Numbered from the stretch's first letter, positions 24,339-36,477 are shown. The stretch is 60,000 nt of DNA from Polytrichum commune (GCA_950295325.1 OX485804.1:40178001-40238000); one strand, 5' to 3'. Program-made: numbers and translations. Notes: generated by a model not told the origin, from the sequence alone.

Positions 24339-24349
24339 ACTCTCACCCT

Positions 24350-24870
24350 CCGAGACTTGTAAACTTACCATCCCTTTTTGTCTACAATCTATGCTTTTGG
24401 TTATATTATGGACATCCATAACCTACCCCTTGGTGGTGGACGAAGTTTCACATCTCCTTGTAGAGTTCGAGGTTGTCATTCCATGATTAGGTCAACCACG
24501 TGCGACTCTCTAGCATTTTGTGAGAGTTGACGGTGTCTTTTGGAAACCCAACAAAACAAAAGCGCCATGTGTAGTGTGGCCGTGTGGGTGAGTGCCAACT
24601 TGTCCTCCATAATGACCTTTTTGTGGAATTAATATTTAATGAAAGAGTCCTTCATAATTTAGGTGTGTCAAGTTGAGGGTGGTCACAAGCACAACAAGGA
24701 CAACTGTCCTTATCCTTTTCCCTTTGTGAAGTGAGGTGCTTGGGAGGTTCGTTGAGTGATAGGCCTATCATGAGCAATGGTGACTCGACACCATGGCCTT
24801 TTTGTGGTTCCAGGGTTTTGTACTTGGCTTATTTCACAACATTATTCATCGGCTATCATATGTTCCATTC
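24350..24870. other. Unassigned stretch
   Basis: No feature is recognised between the 280-bp MITE and the next GGGCCACTTC element. Confidence 0.5.
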
Positions 24871-24877
24871 TAAATAA

Positions 24878-25376
24878 GGGCCACTTCACACACGAGCCAA
24901 GAGCCGTGACCGTGAAATTGTGAGAGCCCAAAAGAAAGTGTCCAAAGGCCGTCCCAACACACCTCCAAAATCATGCAGTGTGGTCACGGACCCTCAAGTG
25001 TAGTGTGAAGCCATATGTGCATGGGCCCTCAACCAAAGGTTATTTTGATGAATCTCTATTCATGTGGGTCCTCAAACATGATACAATAGAATATATCAAC
25101 GGTTGTGAGTGTTCAAAGTGTCATGGTTTTATGGTTTTGTGTCAGGCCTACCTCCAAGAGGAGGTTTTTGAAGGTAGTCCAAGTGACCATGAAACATGAT
25201 CCATTCGATGCCATGTAGGAATCCATGTAGATTTTACATCCATCTTGCATTCACATACTACATTGGTCCCTCAAGTGTCGAGTGAAGCAAACTTGGACCG
25301 GATCCGTCTTTTCCACCAATGAGAGTGCTTGAAGTCTATTGGTCACGGGCTCTTAGTCTCGTGTGTGAAGTGGCCC
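24878..25376 (+). mobile_element. GGGCCACTTC-family MITE, copy 3
   Basis: A complete 499-bp copy, A end left. It has TAA target duplications at 24875-24877 and 25377-25379, and both termini are GGGCCACTTCACACACGAG. Its interior tracks copy 2 closely, including catgtaggaatccatgtaga and tccaagtgaccatgaaacat. Confidence 0.93.
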
Positions 25377-25459
25377 TAATATTTACTAACAATGCTTCAC
25401 CCGAATCTGACTCGTTTTCTAGGTTGAATCTAAGGTGTGCGGGTGTTATGGAATAACTT

Positions 25460-25790
25460 TTCTTTATCAAACCCCTATATTTGATTGGTATGTGGTTTGG
25501 TGAGGATCACAGAGAAAACATTATAAAGGCATATGTTTAAAAGAAAATGGACTACACCTTCAAATATTAATAAGTACTCTACATCCAATAGTGAACACAA
25601 ATGAGAGGACCTAGTATGTATCCAATTGAAAAATCAACAACACATGCACTATTTATAAGCATAACTAAAGCAAGGGAGGTCCGATTTTGAATCCAATTTT
25701 TGCATATGTTTCATTGTAGATTTGCTAGTGCAACATGAATTTTGTTATGTAAATGTATTCAATGAAAGTTGGAGAACATGAAAAAGGAAC
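25460..25790 (+). repeat. Dispersed repeat related to 6780-7110
   Basis: It carries tggtatgtggtttggtgagg, ttaataagtactctacatcc, agcaagggaggtc and tttttgcatatgtttcattg in the same order as 6780-7110. The left part overlaps the D repeat. No coding signal is visible. Confidence 0.65.
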
Positions 25791-25799
25791 CCAAATAGT

Positions 25800-28425
25800 C
25801 ATGTTGACCCTATTGTTATTTACATGGTGTAGAACACATAAATACATAATACACTATTTTCTTTAAATATTTATTTATGACATAAAAAAAATTGGTTGTA
25901 CCGAAACATATGTACTTGAGTTCAACAACCCTACACAAAACACCTATAGATATCATGCATTCTAATCTACCAATTGAGACCACCTATACTCCCATACAAT
26001 CATAACTGGATGATAACCTCCTTACACTACCTAAAGCAATCAACAAGCGTATCCCACCCTAAGGGATCACCTAAATCATTCTTATTTTGCAACCCTATTT
26101 CACTAGAACATTCAATAGTGATTCAAACAATGCATTGCAAATGGTCTTGAATGACATGAATTTTTGCATGGATTGTATTTAGATATTCCATTTTGGTTAC
26201 AATCTTATAGCTGCCTTTGACATCCCAAAATTGAAAGGGTAAACCAATGACTCCCATTGATTATCCATATAAGAATAAAGACATCCTACTTGGACCTTCA
26301 CACCTTCAATAAATTTAGCGGATCGACTCGCGTTATGGAGACTAAAACTTCATTCACAATGATGCCATGCATAACATGAACACAAAGCTAGACATTGAAA
26401 CCTTAAATCAAACAAAACTTGGGTTTCAATTGTTTTGGATGACAAGGGATAATAAATAAATTTCATCTAAGTATGAGTAGACCATAAATTTGATCCTTGG
26501 TGCATAAATCAAATTTTTGAGCGGCCTTTTCTTGGTTAGCTATGTTATTCTAATGCCAACATAACAATTCGTATGAAGTACATGCCTATGTTTTTTTCCT
26601 ATACGGGTCGTATGCGACATTGATGATCAAAATACTAAATATGTATTTCTTCCAAGGACACTTGGGATGTTTATTTGAACCCAAAAGTAGGAAAATATTC
26701 AAATAATCTACAAAGTTCACTTGATGAATAAATATATTATAGATAAGGGCTATTTTTTTCCTTTTTATTTAATCATGATTAACTAGAAATTGAAGTATGT
26801 AACTCGAATGCATGTTTTTTTGCATCGAGAGGCTTCGTATATGCTTAAGAGTTAAGTATCCATTTCAAACTAATTACGACAAAAAAAATCCTATATAAAA
26901 TAAACTCATTCTTGAACTGGTTATATACCTTCATGTTATTGAGGATTTAAGTTGAAATAAACAACTTTCACATTCTTGAGTATGAATATAGACTCATTGA
27001 TGTTATATATGAGCATATCATATAAGAAACTATGGACTAAATAATAAGTTTCAAACACTCAAACTTTACAAACAATAACTTTTAGACTCGGTGAGCTTGT
27101 AGATATTATGTATGTGGTGCTTTAATTGAACCCCTACATCCTTCAAGCGTCAATAGGCTCATGCCCTCGTACACTTTAGTTGCCTAAGCTTTCCAATCCA
27201 TAACTAGGGTGCCACGAGATAACATGAATGATGTAGTACCTTGGGAATGTGACACTAGCTTAACGGTGAAAGAGAACGTCTTTGCATGAGGTCATTGTCT
27301 TGTTTTAAAATTGAGCTTCCCACTCCCAAAAGGTCCGGACTCCACACCTCGATGCTCATGTATAGACGTGTGAATATCATGCTTTGTACATATCAAAAGG
27401 CACACGTGAGACATAACACAATGAGGTGACAAACATGGAAAGTTACATTGAAATTTATAAAGCACGTGTCTTCTCTCGACGTGGTCAATAGTGATAAAGT
27501 AACATAAACCATATGTGTTGTTCACATAGCGTGACCTTTTTAGTAGTGTGGTAGATAAATGAAGTGTTGTATATCAAATCTTAGATGCATTAGGACTACA
27601 TTGTAGCATGTGTAATAGTGACATATCAACAAAATCACAATTGATGTGATATACTGCACGATTTTGCATGAAAGAACATTGTAGTTACAATTATTGATTG
27701 TTTTGAATTAAAAAAAATCCCATGTCAAATGGTATGGTGTGATGCACAACAATGAGAATAACATTGCCACATGGCATGTATACACAAGATTTTTTTTTTC
27801 TAGTGATCAACCTCAAACTGCATTGAATATTGAACAAGAATCTAATCACGAAGAGATAAAAATGCCCTTCACCTAGAATCCATTGAAGTAAACCACACAT
27901 TCAAGCAAATTCACTTCGCTTAAAAAGATGTCCTATGATCTAATCCATTGTTTGAAAATTGAATGGTCAAGATGGTCATAATAGAAGGTGGGGGGAGGGG
28001 TAATTGCCATTTCACCACAAAATATGGTGCAATAAAATATATTTTCTTATATGATGTTCCAAGTAGAGATGACAAAAATACTATGATTCTTATTATAAAT
28101 GTTATAATAAAATAACATTCAAATGTGAAGAAGTGAGTGCGATAGCGCAACAAGTAAGCCAAAGATAATAGCCACTAATCATATGTGGCATCAAATACAA
28201 GATAGCAAAACTTGCCAAACATAGTGGTGGCATAAGAAGGATGTAAGAATGGTTTCAGAAGAGGCATCAACTTTGGGCGATCACGGAGGCTAATCTAGGG
28301 TCTACCCACTTAACGAGACCATGTAAGAAGCTTTCTACAAAAGGTGAACAACATCCTTGCTTGATATAATACTTCTTACGCACTAAGCTAGACGCGTATT
28401 ATTTGGATACTTTCTCTCTACACCA
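25800..28425. other. Unassigned AT-rich stretch
   Basis: The longest featureless interval in the window. A segment at 26590-26850 (gatgatcaaaatactaaata, gattaactagaa, atgtttttttgcatcgagag) is a diverged match to 43280-43530. Frames at 27292-27525, 27691-27900 and 27920-28162 are minus-strand and carry no known domain. Confidence 0.45.
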
Positions 28426-28429
28426 TTTC

Positions 28430-28745
28430 TCGTAGGATATGAAAAACACACAGTCACTGTGAGATGATCAACAAATCCAAATCATGCCCATAGCCATTTG
28501 CCTCGTGAGTTTTGGAACTCCTATGAATATCTTGTACGCATTAAGTTAAGTGGTCATATAGGTCTCCCCAATTATGTTGGTCATTACGCCTAGAATAATT
28601 AGCATATTTTGAGCACGTAGTCCAATCTCTTTCATACATTTTTTAAATTAATTCTTTTAAATTAATTAATTTTTGATGTATGGTTTTAGATCCACACCTA
28701 ATCATATACCACTCAAATATAGGTTTCCATGTTGGATTTAGGCAT
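28430..28745 (-). repeat. D repeat, inverted copy
   Basis: Read on the minus strand it contains the D landmarks, seen on the plus strand as caaatccaaatcatgcccat, gcctcgtgagttttggaact, ttttgagcacgtagtccaat and ataccactcaaatatagg. The order and orientation match 49430. Confidence 0.65.
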
Positions 28746-28749
28746 GTGT

Positions 28750-29550
28750 ACCTTACATAGTTGATATTGAGGTGGCTTTCACATGACAATCCCAACATCA
28801 ACAAACCCCGTATGGAAACCAAAACACCCAACGGTGAAGTGCACTTTGACAATGTACAAGGGCCACAAAAAGAATAAAAATAAAATGATGGCACATGTTC
28901 CTAACCCATTTTTTATCTAATTTTTTTTTCCTAAATTTTTCTTTAAAAAAACAAAACAAACCCGAAATCATAGAAACCCATGGGCATGTTGCTCCAAGGA
29001 CAACTTACCTTCACCATATTCTAGTGCTCAATGTCTCACGTGGTCCGCATCAATACACACCATTTTCTTTCCCTGTGATCAAACCCACGAGTTCGGATTG
29101 GCCCATCTCAATCTTAAAGCTTCGGATGGTCCAATTTAGTGTGGTCCACACTAATTGAAATAAATGAAGTTGCCGGGGGTTCACATGGAAACGCATCCCC
29201 CACGTGAAGGGGAAAGAAAACAACATCATATTGACATTATTGAGAGTAGATAAGAATTGCAGTAATGGAGCTCAAAGGTGACAAGTATACCGTAATCAGT
29301 TGCCAACTTGCCATGAGCTTTTGCCCCTTTCAGTTTAGAAAAGGGCGAAAGGGCGAAAGGGCGAAAGGGAGGAAAAGAAAGCTCGGGTACCTTTCAATCG
29401 AATGGAGAAACAATGATACTACTTTGCATACGTAGTAGCCTTAAGGAATCTTGTGAACCACATGATATCACCCTCCCTTGGGGGTCTACTACTACCCCCC
29501 TTGTATGTAGTAGACACACTAGCTCAATTGATGGCATAACATTATATGTC
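28750..29550. other. Unassigned stretch with a short tandem repeat
   Basis: The only structure seen is about four units of gggcgaaa at 29342-29371. Otherwise no gene or transposon end is recognised. Confidence 0.5.
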
Positions 29551-29559
29551 GGGGGGTTA

Positions 29560-29853
29560 GGGCCACGTCACACACACGTCAAGGGCCGTGACCACGTAAT
29601 TCGCGAGGGTCCTTGATTCTCATCCAAAAAGTGTAGCATTGACATGGTCTGCTGGAGTTTGGGACATGGTTATCTCTTGAAGGTAGGTTTGACGCAAATT
29701 TCAGTAGATCATGAAACATTATTTACAGTTTGCCATGTAGGTATTCATGTAGGCTTTTCATCCATAATAATGTCTTTGGGTCCTTAGGCTTTCACCTTCT
29801 AGTGTGAAGTGAACTTGGATGGTCTCAACCTTTTCAGCCAATGAGAGATCTTA
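29560..29853 (+). mobile_element. GGGCCACTTC-family MITE, deleted copy
   Basis: The left end GGGCCACGTCACACAC is preceded by TTA. B-side sequence such as tctagtgtgaagtgaacttg and caatgagag follows near 29800-29850. The central region is shortened and the right terminus is missing. It is cut off just before another A end starts at 29859. Confidence 0.65.
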
Positions 29854-29858
29854 GGATA

Positions 29859-30027
29859 GGGCCACTTCAGACACGAGCCAAGAGCCGTGACCATGCAATT
29901 ATGACAGCCCAAGAAAAAAATGTCCAAAGGTTGACCCAAATCACCTCCAAAATCGTGTAGTGTATTCACGGATCCTCAAGTGTAGTGTGAAGTCATATGC
30001 GATTGGGCTCTCAACCAAATGCTATTT
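29859..30027 (+). mobile_element. GGGCCACTTC-family MITE, A-end fragment
   Basis: It starts with GGGCCACTTCAGACACGAGC and follows the family through gtgtagtgtgaagtcatatg and ctcaaccaaatgctatttc, then stops abruptly. Only the A half is present. With the preceding fragment it looks like a rearranged pair rather than one element. Confidence 0.75.
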
Positions 30028-30029
30028 CA

Positions 30030-30705
30030 AAAAAGACCTTTGAGCAATCAATTTCACACAGAAAATGAGCATAATGTTTGTGTGATTTATTAGACAGGAA
30101 CAACTCAATAATTAAGCAACTCCACTAATTCTCATGCCAAAATGCACAAACCACAACAGGCTAGCCACATTACTTTTGGAGTATGTAGATTGTCCCATAT
30201 TTTGAACCACATATATGGAAAGAAGTCCTTTAAAATCACATTTTGTCAAAACGTTAAACCAAACGGTCAATGTGAGCACAACGACCATTTTGCATGAACA
30301 TCCCCAAAAAAATTCACTTTTACCAAAATAAATATTTTTGATGTTCATGCAAAGTTTGCATTGAAGTGGCAAACATTCATTGGAGTCACACCCTCACATG
30401 AGCTCCCAACACAACAAAAACATTACCATTTTCAACTTTGATAATGTTTTACACGTTATAATTATCTCTAAATTGCATGAATCATGAGTTTATGGGTTGA
30501 TATCTATGTTGGCTTGTTGTTCATAGTATTCAATTGTGGACGAATGAGTTACGTTGGGGAACAAATCATGCACCAACCAAAATTGGGTTGGCTGGGAAGT
30601 TAGGGGTTAAGTGTAGTGGCTAAATTTGTCTTTGTATTGATAAGTATCACGGAGTTACCATTTTGGATTTAGTTCGGAATTAATTTGGAGTTATTATGAG
30701 TGTTC
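30030..30705. other. Unassigned stretch
   Basis: No gene or repeat end is recognised. The 86-codon minus-strand frame at 30112-30372 has no identifiable domain. Confidence 0.45.
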
Positions 30706-30707
30706 GC

Positions 30708-30974
30708 TAACTAAATATACGATTATTACATGGAAATTTATGTGAGTAACACACCAAACATGACATGTAGTGTCACTTCCTAATTGGAGTTACATATTGC
30801 TATATTGTTTTACAACTTCAGTGCAAAAAATTATCAAGTGAAGTTGTTATTGTTCTATAATCTCCAAACAAACAATTTGACATTTGTTGGTATAATTTGA
30901 GATATACAATAAAAATAGATATAGCATTGTATGATTCCAAGTGCTAAGTGATGCTAAATACAAAATTTAGTGTG
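30708..30974 (-). mobile_element. Palindromic-end MITE, second subfamily
   Basis: The right end reads ctaaatacaaaatttagtg and the left end is a degraded counterpart (ctaactaaatatacgat). On the minus strand the interior reads like the copies at 36764 and 49201, with a gtatatctcaaattatacca segment, then caacaaatgtcaaattg and tgtttgga. It shares termini but not interior with the 2089-type family. Confidence 0.6.
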
Positions 30975-31119
30975 GATAAAATGCTTAGTTGTTGTTGAAA
31001 GGGAGGATTGCACATGTTTGAAAGCACGTGGGAACATTCAAACATGGAAAGCTTTGATGCTGAGGGGGCGATGGGGTTTAGAATTGGGTGCCAGCTATTT
31101 CAATGTATTTTTGTCTGCC

Positions 31120-31500
31120 ACATGTAAGTGAAGCTTACACATGTTTGAAAGCACCAGTTTCAAAACGTGGTTCAGCAATCCAAGGTACAAGAATCTTGGC
31201 CTTGACATGGGCCTAACCTTGGGGAGTTTGGTTTTAAAGCATGCCCCTCTTTCTTGGGTAAAATCGTTCATTTTCAACTCCAATCTAAGGCAGTAGTTTT
31301 GTAAGGCTTAAAATCTCTCTTTATGATTGGAGTTGAAAACGGACGAATTCAACCTTAAAAAGGAGGGACCCACTTTGAAACCAAGCTCCTCAAGGTTAGA
31401 CATTTGTCGAGGCGAAAATTATTTTACTCATGCCCACCAATCTCCGTTTTGAAACCGATGTTTTCAATCATGTGTGGTGGCCTTCCCTTCAAGTTAGAGT
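31120..31500. mobile_element. Foldback element with arms of about 180 bp
   Basis: The left arm (about 31120-31300) and right arm (about 31318-31497) are inverted copies. Shared landmarks on the left are cacatgtttgaaagcaccag, ggcctaaccttggggagttt and ttttcaactccaatc. The right arm carries the inverse of the same with about one quarter of positions changed. There is almost no unique centre. The arms also match those at 18893 and 19880. Another copy of the arm tip (gcacatgtttgaaagcacgt) lies at about 31010. Confidence 0.7.
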
Positions 31501-31504
31501 TTCA

Positions 31505-32145
31505 TAAAAAGGCATGTTGCGGCATGCACACTTGATTAAACTTTAGTTACTTGCTTCACTAGTAGTTTCCTGCGTTAGTGGCATCTAGAGCATCCACATC
31601 CCACAAATTGCGTCTTTTGCTATGTTGCCTAATTAGTTACTAGAGGAGTGGGCACAACTCAAAACTAGTTTGTTTTGGGCATGAACCCCGAGAGGTTGAA
31701 GCAAAATCGCCCTAAAATCATCTACATAATTCAAACTTGTTCAATAGCCCATCAAAGAAAATTGGCACCTTTTATGGTTGACTTGACCATACCGAAGTAA
31801 GATGTGTAGACTTAGAATTGTTCAAACAAATTTTCAGTTGTCCACATCTTCAACATCAAAAGACTATAACATAAGCGTGTTTGTTAGTGTTATCAGGCAA
31901 TGGTGATTGTCTGGACAATAACGTCTGCCTCGACCTTTAGAGGTTAACCCTTTAGGGTCACTAGGTGTTTCTTGAAGGTGAGACAACTCAAGATGAATGA
32001 CATTCCATGCTCAAATGTTGTTCACACAAAAACAAACATTGGTGCAAAGTACACAAAGGTTTTCTATATGAGCGATGAAAATTTGAATTTACCACCTTAA
32101 CATTTGGAGTAAAATTCATGTAAAAGATGTCAATTATAGATTTTC
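31505..32145. other. Unassigned stretch
   Basis: A segment near 31850-31950 (acatcaaaagactataacat, cgacctttagaggttaaccc) resembles 59255-59360 (tcaaaagactacaacataaa, cgacttttaggggttag). No gene is visible. Confidence 0.45.
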
Positions 32146-32149
32146 AATA

Positions 32150-33720
32150 AGAATCCACATGAAGACTTTATAATACATCACCACCCACCTCCGATCCAAT
32201 CCACCAACTCGTCTTCTCGTATTCAAATGTCATATTATCCTAAACCACTCACATTCCCCCACCGACACCCCTCATACCACACCTCATGACTCCATATGGC
32301 CTGTTACATATGGATTCTTTATTACAACTCACCTATTACATTAACGGCTCAATCCAATAACCACGATTATGGTAACATTGCAAGATCCAATGTCTTTGAT
32401 AGTCCCACTAAAACACACATTGCAGCTAAACTATCATGATACCTAAACATCCTTTGTGATGTACTCTACACACTCGTCTTGGTACACACTCGTCTTAGTA
32501 GTTGAGCACACTAAACAATTGCCCAAAATATTTTAAATATACAAATAAATTAAATAGCATATACCTCCTCAATAATCATATCTATCCATCACATGTCCTC
32601 TCAAAACAACCACCATGACACATCACTCATTGGCAACATTATTATCCGAAACACCACACACCAACTCACATTTCGAAAAGTCCGCACACACACAAAGATA
32701 TTTGGCAATGATGAAGACAATAAACTAGCCAAGTGTGGCATCCAAGAAGACCATATTCTAGTCACACCCTTTGATCTAATTGGCCACCTCATTCCTTATG
32801 GCCCGCCAAAGCCTCTACATCCACCCACCATGATGGCTCCACTCATAACCTCATATGCAACATTGAAAAAGGAACACCTTAGCGCTCATAACTCCTCCGG
32901 TGAAAACCTATTTCCCGACATCTCCAAATGGATCACCGACATCGATACCCATCCCCATCAACTCTCTAACCTCTTATGGGACTCCAAGTCTACCTCAAAA
33001 GCCCAAATCACCCAAACAATAAAATTTTGCTACAACATATTTATAGGCAATTATCATAAATACAAATTATTTGACTCTAACCTCTCCACATTCAACACTT
33101 ATGTGGCCTCAACCAAAACAACAATTGTCTCCACTTACCATCTTGTTGTATTAGTAAACATATTGCTAATGTAGGGACCAATCACCACAACAAAGCCATA
33201 GATGCTATTGTTAGCACCATTCTCACCTTTTCCACCACCAAACAATTCACACTCGTTGATGCTGGCATTTATAATCAACAACATCCATATAGTATGTTAC
33301 CCTTATGGTTACTACCTTGGTTTTGCTACTTACCCAAATGAGAATGCCTTGTGTGACTCCATCCGAATATCTTATGCATAAAAAGCAAAGCCCCACCCGA
33401 CGTCTTGTCCTTTATCTCCATCCTCTCATATTATGGTCCGTATTGTAAGGACAACTTGTCTGCAAATGCCATCACTAAAAAAACACACTATATACAAGAG
33501 CCCTCATCCCCACCTTTGAATCCTTGGTTGGAATGCCTCCCCCCATTCACCTTTATGGACAGTATTTGAGAAGCCATCGGAAGTCATCATTTGACCTTCT
33601 CTATGACCTTAATATTCCACAACACAAAATTAAAACCCTCGTGGAAATAGTCTCCATGAACGTCATTAGATACCTCACATTTCTAGTACCAAATAAACGT
33701 TGCCTTTGAAGAACATCAAC
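32150..33720 (+). pseudogene. LINE relic: RNase H and C-terminal region
   Basis: This is the 3' part of a LINE polyprotein in several broken frames. YINGSI near 32337-32355 corresponds to the DGS start of RNase H, followed by NIARSNVFD near 32375. NKLNSIYLLNN near 32545 matches the D-S-L strand with Asp changed to Asn. The longest frame (32593-33174, 193 codons) begins in the domain and includes LTFRKVRTHTKIFGNDED, with NKLAK after it; this is the K-x-H-x-x-x-x-GNe-AD-lA motif near the end of RNase H, with the catalytic Ala-Asp altered to Asp-Asn. The C-terminal tail continues to LLYDLNIPQHKIKTLVE and IRYLTFLVPNKRCL near 33590-33709. No reverse transcriptase precedes it, so it is 5' truncated or rearranged. 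Confidence 0.82.
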
Positions 33721-33724
33721 CACA

Positions 33725-34425
33725 AGTCCCCTTGGATTACCGAAAAGGGCTTTTTATTTCACCTTTATTTAGTGCTAGAATGTACTTTCCACATGGGTCT
33801 CAAAAATGTCAGTTCAATATGTGACAAAACTTAAGGGGCAACTAATTGTTTTTTTACCGGAATAGAGAGCCCTCTCGAGTAGTTCACTCCTTGTTACCTT
33901 CCTCCTCGCTTTGCTCTCCTCTACTACCAAGGTCCACCTATGGACAAATAGGCATATACCATTATCCTCTTTCCTTTCCAAGTGGAAATAGGGTTGGCCA
34001 ACGGACGATCCTTACGTCAGCCTAAAGGCCAACATATTTTTTCTTCTTCTTCTTTGTAGATTTGGTGACTAAAATACTATATTTGACATAGAATTTTATG
34101 TTGTATTATACTTTTATTTAGATTTTCATGTACTTGCTCCCTATTTTCAATGCAGGCTTTTATAGAAAAATCTCAATAAAAAGATAGAGCTTGTTCAATA
34201 AGAGTTGATTTTCTAAGAAATGACTAAATTTATAACCAACAATGACATAATCTATCAAAAAAATGGTTTCTAATGCCATGTCAAGGCTTGAAAGACCTTG
34301 AAGGGTTAAAACGACAACAACTACGCGGTGCATTGAGAGGTACAATGAACGCATGTAGAGCTTTGGTGCACCACGCACACATAGCATACCACATTCTTGG
34401 CTAAATCTCTTCAAACCCCAATGAA
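33725..34425. other. Unassigned stretch
   Basis: Nothing recognisable follows the LINE 3' region. A short ttc-rich run lies at 34040-34052. Confidence 0.5.
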
Positions 34426-34429
34426 TGTG

Positions 34430-35550
34430 AAGGCTTTTGGAACGAATATGTGGCAGATTTTTTGGGTGCTCCTAATGAACAGGGCGCAATTATCAAGAAA
34501 ACAACACATTGATAGTTCTTTGAAACCCTAGGATAGAAATGGTTTGAGTTTACACTGGCAAGAGGGAGGGATTTGGGGATGGTAGGGCACACCAACGCGT
34601 GAGGCAGCCTGAACGGCCCCATTGGAGAAGACAACATGCAGACAATGATGTTATTTGAAGACATGATGCAAGGATATGGGCCCCAACAACGACGAGAATC
34701 TAGCGTTCCTTTTATGAATTGGCGAGTGGCCTTATCAGTCTTGGGAATCAGGGGCGTCAATCCATTGCAACAAGCTAACTATCCGATCAACCCTAGGTGG
34801 ATTAGAGGTTGGGAGAGCGACCCCAACACGAAGAGCCTCGATACAAACCTCAAATCATAGTGAGAATTATGCTTTTCATTGCCCTAGTTAATAACATTGG
34901 GCAATCCCACACCAAAGATGAGCAAATGGCAAAGGTAGCAAGGGAAGAAAATTGTGAGCAATAGACCTCAATACCGCATCAACCCTTTCGCGAGAAGTAG
35001 GAAAGAACCCCTTCAAGGTCACTCTCAATGTGCAAACGGCTACCTCCTTGAACGCTCAAGACCCAAAGTGAGCTCTCTAGTTGTGGGCTAGTAGCAAAGG
35101 CCCCATATTCATATCTCTTAGTCGGAATCGCTTTGCAACCTCTAATCATGTGTTTTGTTGGTAAATAAAAACGACGCCCGATGAACTGGAGAAAACTCCA
35201 TGTGTTAATTAACGTAGCCAATTCAACCTTTGTGGTCCACCCTCTTTCTACATTGAGTAAGGCACAAATCTAGGGTGTTTGAGAGAGGTATTGTTAGGAT
35301 CACACCCGAAGACCCTTCCAACTTCAACCGCCACCGCATGGGCTACCTGAAGATACTCTAGCGGATATTCTAAATGAGCTCTTTCGGACACTACAACCTT
35401 TTTTTGAGGCTAGCCAAAGGCATTCTATAATGCAAGCCCCTCGCTCAATAGAGGCACTGCCTGAGGATTTTACATAGTGTCCCTGACAGGAAGGCCCAAA
35501 ATTTCAAACCCCTAGTCCTACCACTTCTGAGAAGATTGCCCATACGGTTG
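34430..35550. pseudogene. Less AT-rich, coding-like remnant, unidentified
   Basis: This stretch has a higher GC content and more CpG than its neighbours and contains several overlapping frames with protein-like composition: plus 34636-34860 (ending NPRWIRGWESDPNTKSLD), minus 34401-34760 and minus 34979-35221. On the plus strand, broken frames also read ASSKGPIFISLSRNRFATSN near 35085-35145 and LPEDTLADILNELFRTLQPF near 35345-35400. I do not recognise a family. A retrotransposon gag-like or captured gene fragment is possible, and the coding strand is not certain. Confidence 0.25.
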
Positions 35551-35564
35551 ACCTAATTATTTCA

Positions 35565-36282
35565 GGGCCACTTCACACATGAGACTGAGAGCCCGTGACC
35601 ATTACACTTCAACCACTCTCATTGGTGGAAAAGGCGGAGGCGGTCCAAGTTCGCTTCACACTACGCTTGAAGGACCAACAGAGTAAGTGAATGCAAGTTG
35701 GATGTAAAGTCTACATGGTTTCTTACGTGGCACCGAATGGATCATGTTTCATGGTCACTTGGACTATTTCCAAAAACCACCTCTTTGAGGTAGGCCTAAC
35801 GCAAAACCGGGAGACTGAGAGCCCATGACCATTACACTTCAAGCACTCTCATTGGTGGAAAAGGCAAAGCTGGTCCAAGTTCGCTTCACACTACGCTTGA
35901 AGGACCAACGGAGTAAGTGAATGCAAGTTGGATGTAAAGTCTACACGGCTTCCTACATGGCACCGAATGGATCATGTTTCATGGTCACTTGGACTATTTT
36001 CAAAAACCACCTCTTGGAGGTAGGCCTAACGCAAAACCGGGAGAGCACGGCACTCTGAACGCTCACAACCGTTGGTTTATTCTATTATATCATGTGTGAG
36101 GACCCGCGTGAATAGAAGCTCATTGAAATAGCAGTTGGTTGAGGGCCCGGTCACATATGACTTCACACTACACTCGAGGTCCGTGACCACACTGCATGAT
36201 GTTGGAGGTGTGTTGGGATGGCCTTCGGACACTTTTCTTTTGGGCTCTCACAATCTCATGGTCACGGCTCTTGGCTCGTGTG
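35565..36282 (-). mobile_element. GGGCCACTTC-family MITE with internal duplication, copy 4
   Basis: It is B end left, preceded by TCA, with terminus GGGCCACTTCACACATGAG. The B half is present twice in tandem (35581-35810 and 35811-36040). The A half follows (cacactgcatgatgttggag, ggtcacggctcttggctcgt) but the last dozen bases of the terminus are missing, so the element is truncated at about 36282. A 98-codon frame starting at 36196 crosses the broken end and is not a gene. Confidence 0.85.
35581..36040 (-). repeat. Two tandem 230-bp units
   Basis: Each unit starts gagactgagagccc and ends gcctaacgcaaaaccgg. The two differ at roughly a dozen or more positions, for example ggcggaggcggtcc against ggcaaagctggtcc. 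They have exactly the same length. Confidence 0.9.
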
Positions 36283-36477
36283 ATGGATGCATGGTTCCAC
36301 CTTCATCACTTTCAGAAAATATGCCAAAGAAAAGGCATGCGTGGACATGACCTCAAAATGATACTGATGCCTCAAACCCCAAAAGCCGACGTTCAAAAGT
36401 CAAGGCCAGGATCTTCTGATGCCACCATCCTCAACGATTCTCCTTTGCCTATGTCTGCCTGTGACAGGGCTCGGGAA

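Noticed and set aside
24400-24840. Minus-strand reading with CPCCACDHPQ as a LINE zinc-finger tail
   Set aside because: The Cys/His pattern is too short and no adjoining LINE motif could be read.
29342-29371. CRISPR-like short repeats (gggcgaaa units)
   Set aside because: They are a simple tandem repeat without spacers in a eukaryotic-type sequence.
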